A DNA stretch of 7,795 nt. Source: Gemmataceae bacterium. Its GTDB lineage: Bacteria > Planctomycetota > Planctomycetia > Gemmatales > Gemmataceae. How positions within the stretch are numbered: position 1 is the first letter of the stretch; each line of letters opens with the position of its first letter. Both the position numbers and the translations under genes were made by a program. Under the pieces are notes generated by a model that was given only the letters and a program-made list of their open reading frames with translations, had not been told where the DNA came from and searched no databases. The stretch is from assembly GCA_025056835.1 (NCBI GenBank), contig JANWVS010000078.1, forward strand, positions 1 through 7,795, written 5' to 3'. This document shows positions 7,053 to 7,795 of this stretch, piece after piece.

Positions 7053-7538
7053 ATGAAACTCGTGGAACAAGCTCAAATCGTCGCCGGCTTCGTGCCGCTC
7101 GACTTGCAAACTCAACGCGACGGCGACTGGGTCCGCCTCCGCGACTTCAATCACCTGACGGTCATCTTCTTCAAAGGGACCGGCACCGACGGCGACGATC
7201 CCGTCCTGACGCTCCAGCAGGCGACCGACAACGCCGGCACCGGGGCCAAGGCCCTCCTCTTCACCGAGATCTGGCGCAAACAGGGGGCCGACGTCCACGC
7301 GATCGGCCAGTTCACCAGGACGACCCAGGCGCCGGCGGCGTCGTACACGAATAGCGACGGCCATCAACAGGCGCTTTGGATCGTCGAGATCGACGCCGAC
7401 ATGCTCGATGTCAACCACGGCTATCAGTACGTCCGCGCCGTCCTCAACGATACCGGCACCCATCCGCAGTTGGGATGCGTGCTCTACGTCCTCACCGAAC
7501 CGCGCTACGCCGAAGCGACGCCGCCCAGCGCCCTGTAG
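7053..7538 (+). CDS. Unnamed small probable virion structural protein
   Basis: This 161-residue protein cannot be assigned to a named family from sequence alone. It has no signal peptide, membrane segment or catalytic motif. It appears mostly beta-structured, with alternating hydrophobic stretches such as HLTVIFFKGTGTDGDDPVLT (34-53), ALLFTEIW (67-74), ALWIVEIDADMLDV (107-120) and LGCVLYVLTEPRY (140-152). The text is well formed and has a good ribosome binding site, so I regard it as a real gene. Its place between the major capsid protein and the head-tail connector, where phages often carry decoration or minor head proteins, suggests a capsid-surface or head-completion role; this is an inference. 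Third codon positions are markedly C-rich, like the peptidase gene and unlike the portal and the first half of the capsid gene. The connector starts 31 nt downstream. Confidence 0.8.
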   Translation: MKLVEQAQIVAGFVPLDLQTQRDGDWVRLRDFNHLTVIFFKGTGTDGDDPVLTLQQATDNAGTGAKALLFTEIWRKQGADVHAIGQFTRTTQAPAASYTNSDGHQQALWIVEIDADMLDVNHGYQYVRAVLNDTGTHPQLGCVLYVLTEPRYAEATPPSAL

Positions 7539-7569
7539 GCCGACGCGCTCAGTTGACTTGGGTCCTGCC

Positions 7570-7795
7570 ATGGCCAACCTCATCAGCCGCGCGCGAGCGC
7601 TGTACAACCTGAACCACCTGGCCGCCAGCGCGGCCGACACCGCGGCGCTCGACGCTCTCATTGCCGCCGTCAGCGCCGCCGTCGAGCGCCATTGCCGGCG
7701 GACCTTCACGATGACCACTCACGACGAGGTCCACGACGGCCGTGCCCAGCCCGAGTTGGTGCTTGGCCATTTTCCGCTGCTGAGCGTCGAGCGCG
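7570..7795 (+). CDS. gp6-like head-tail connector (adaptor), 3' partial
   Basis: The frame opens at ATG 7570 and is still open at the window end, giving 75 residues. The sequence has the pattern of the gp6-like phage connector family: a short N-terminal helix (LISRARALYNL), then DTAALDALIAAVSAAVERHC (23-42) with the typical cysteine-arginine-Phe turn RHCRRTF (40-46), then a beta segment ending in LVLGHFPLLSVER (63-75), equivalent to the family's l-x-L-x-x-x-P-v-x-s-V motif. Connectors of this type form a ring under the portal, close the filled head and give a platform for the stopper and tail. The rest of the protein (usually about 100-200 residues in all) and any tail genes lie beyond the window. 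Only a weak ribosome binding site (TTGGG) is visible. Confidence 0.82.
   Translation, partial: MANLISRARALYNLNHLAASAADTAALDALIAAVSAAVERHCRRTFTMTTHDEVHDGRAQPELVLGHFPLLSVER

Larger units (their letters stand above)
1924..7795 (+). mobile_element. HK97-type phage head/packaging module (prophage or GTA-like, runs off window)
   Basis: Terminase large subunit, portal, S78 prohead protease, HK97 major capsid protein, a small probable virion protein and a gp6-like connector follow one another on one strand in the order typical of HK97-like siphoviruses. The left edge abuts a cellular peptidase gene. No small terminase, integrase, repressor, lysis gene, tRNA or att repeat is visible. All frames are intact over the whole module, which argues against advanced decay. 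Whether this is an active prophage, a remnant or a domesticated particle such as a gene transfer agent depends on sequence beyond both ends. The true element boundaries are unknown; the start given is simply the first phage gene. Confidence 0.75.

Noticed and set aside
1..7795. CRISPR arrays, tRNA or rRNA genes, att-type direct repeats, insertion sequence ends.
   Set aside because: None was seen by eye on either strand; short imperfect repeats present are of the kind expected in GC-rich sequence.

Overview
The window comes from a high-GC bacterial chromosome (roughly 65-70% GC by eye). The first gene, a TolB-propeller/PDZ/S41 tricorn-like peptidase, together with the overall gene style, suggests a planctomycete of the Gemmataceae or a relative. 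That assignment is an inference of moderate confidence; no rRNA or other marker gene is present. All genes lie on the + strand.

Positions 1-1764 hold the 3' part of a cellular-type S41 peptidase whose start lies upstream of the window. After a 159-nt gap, positions 1924-7795 hold a tailed-phage (HK97-type) head and packaging module in canonical order: terminase large subunit (1924-3129), portal (3383-4651), S78 prohead protease (4727-5515), HK97-fold major capsid protein with an N-terminal delta/scaffold region (5607-6836), a small unnamed probable virion protein (7053-7538), and the beginning of a gp6-like head-tail connector (7570 to the window end). Any tail genes would follow outside the window.

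The inferred workflow is that of an HK97-like head. Capsid protein assembles around the portal, the protease enters the prohead and removes the delta domains, terminase docks on the portal and pumps DNA, and the connector closes the head and receives the tail. No small terminase, integrase, repressor, att site or tRNA is visible, and the module directly follows a cellular gene. This could be the left part of a prophage, a decayed prophage, or a domesticated particle such as a gene-transfer-agent-like element. The window cannot decide between these.

Unusual details are: an Ala where TerL nucleases usually carry the last metal-binding Asp; promoter-like -10 boxes 6-7 nt before an ATG in front of terminase (apparently leaderless) and before the portal gene; a 253-nt terminator/promoter-like gap between terminase and portal, which are normally tightly packed; a strong hairpin plus T-run just before the capsid ribosome binding site; and a 216-nt non-coding gap after the capsid gene.
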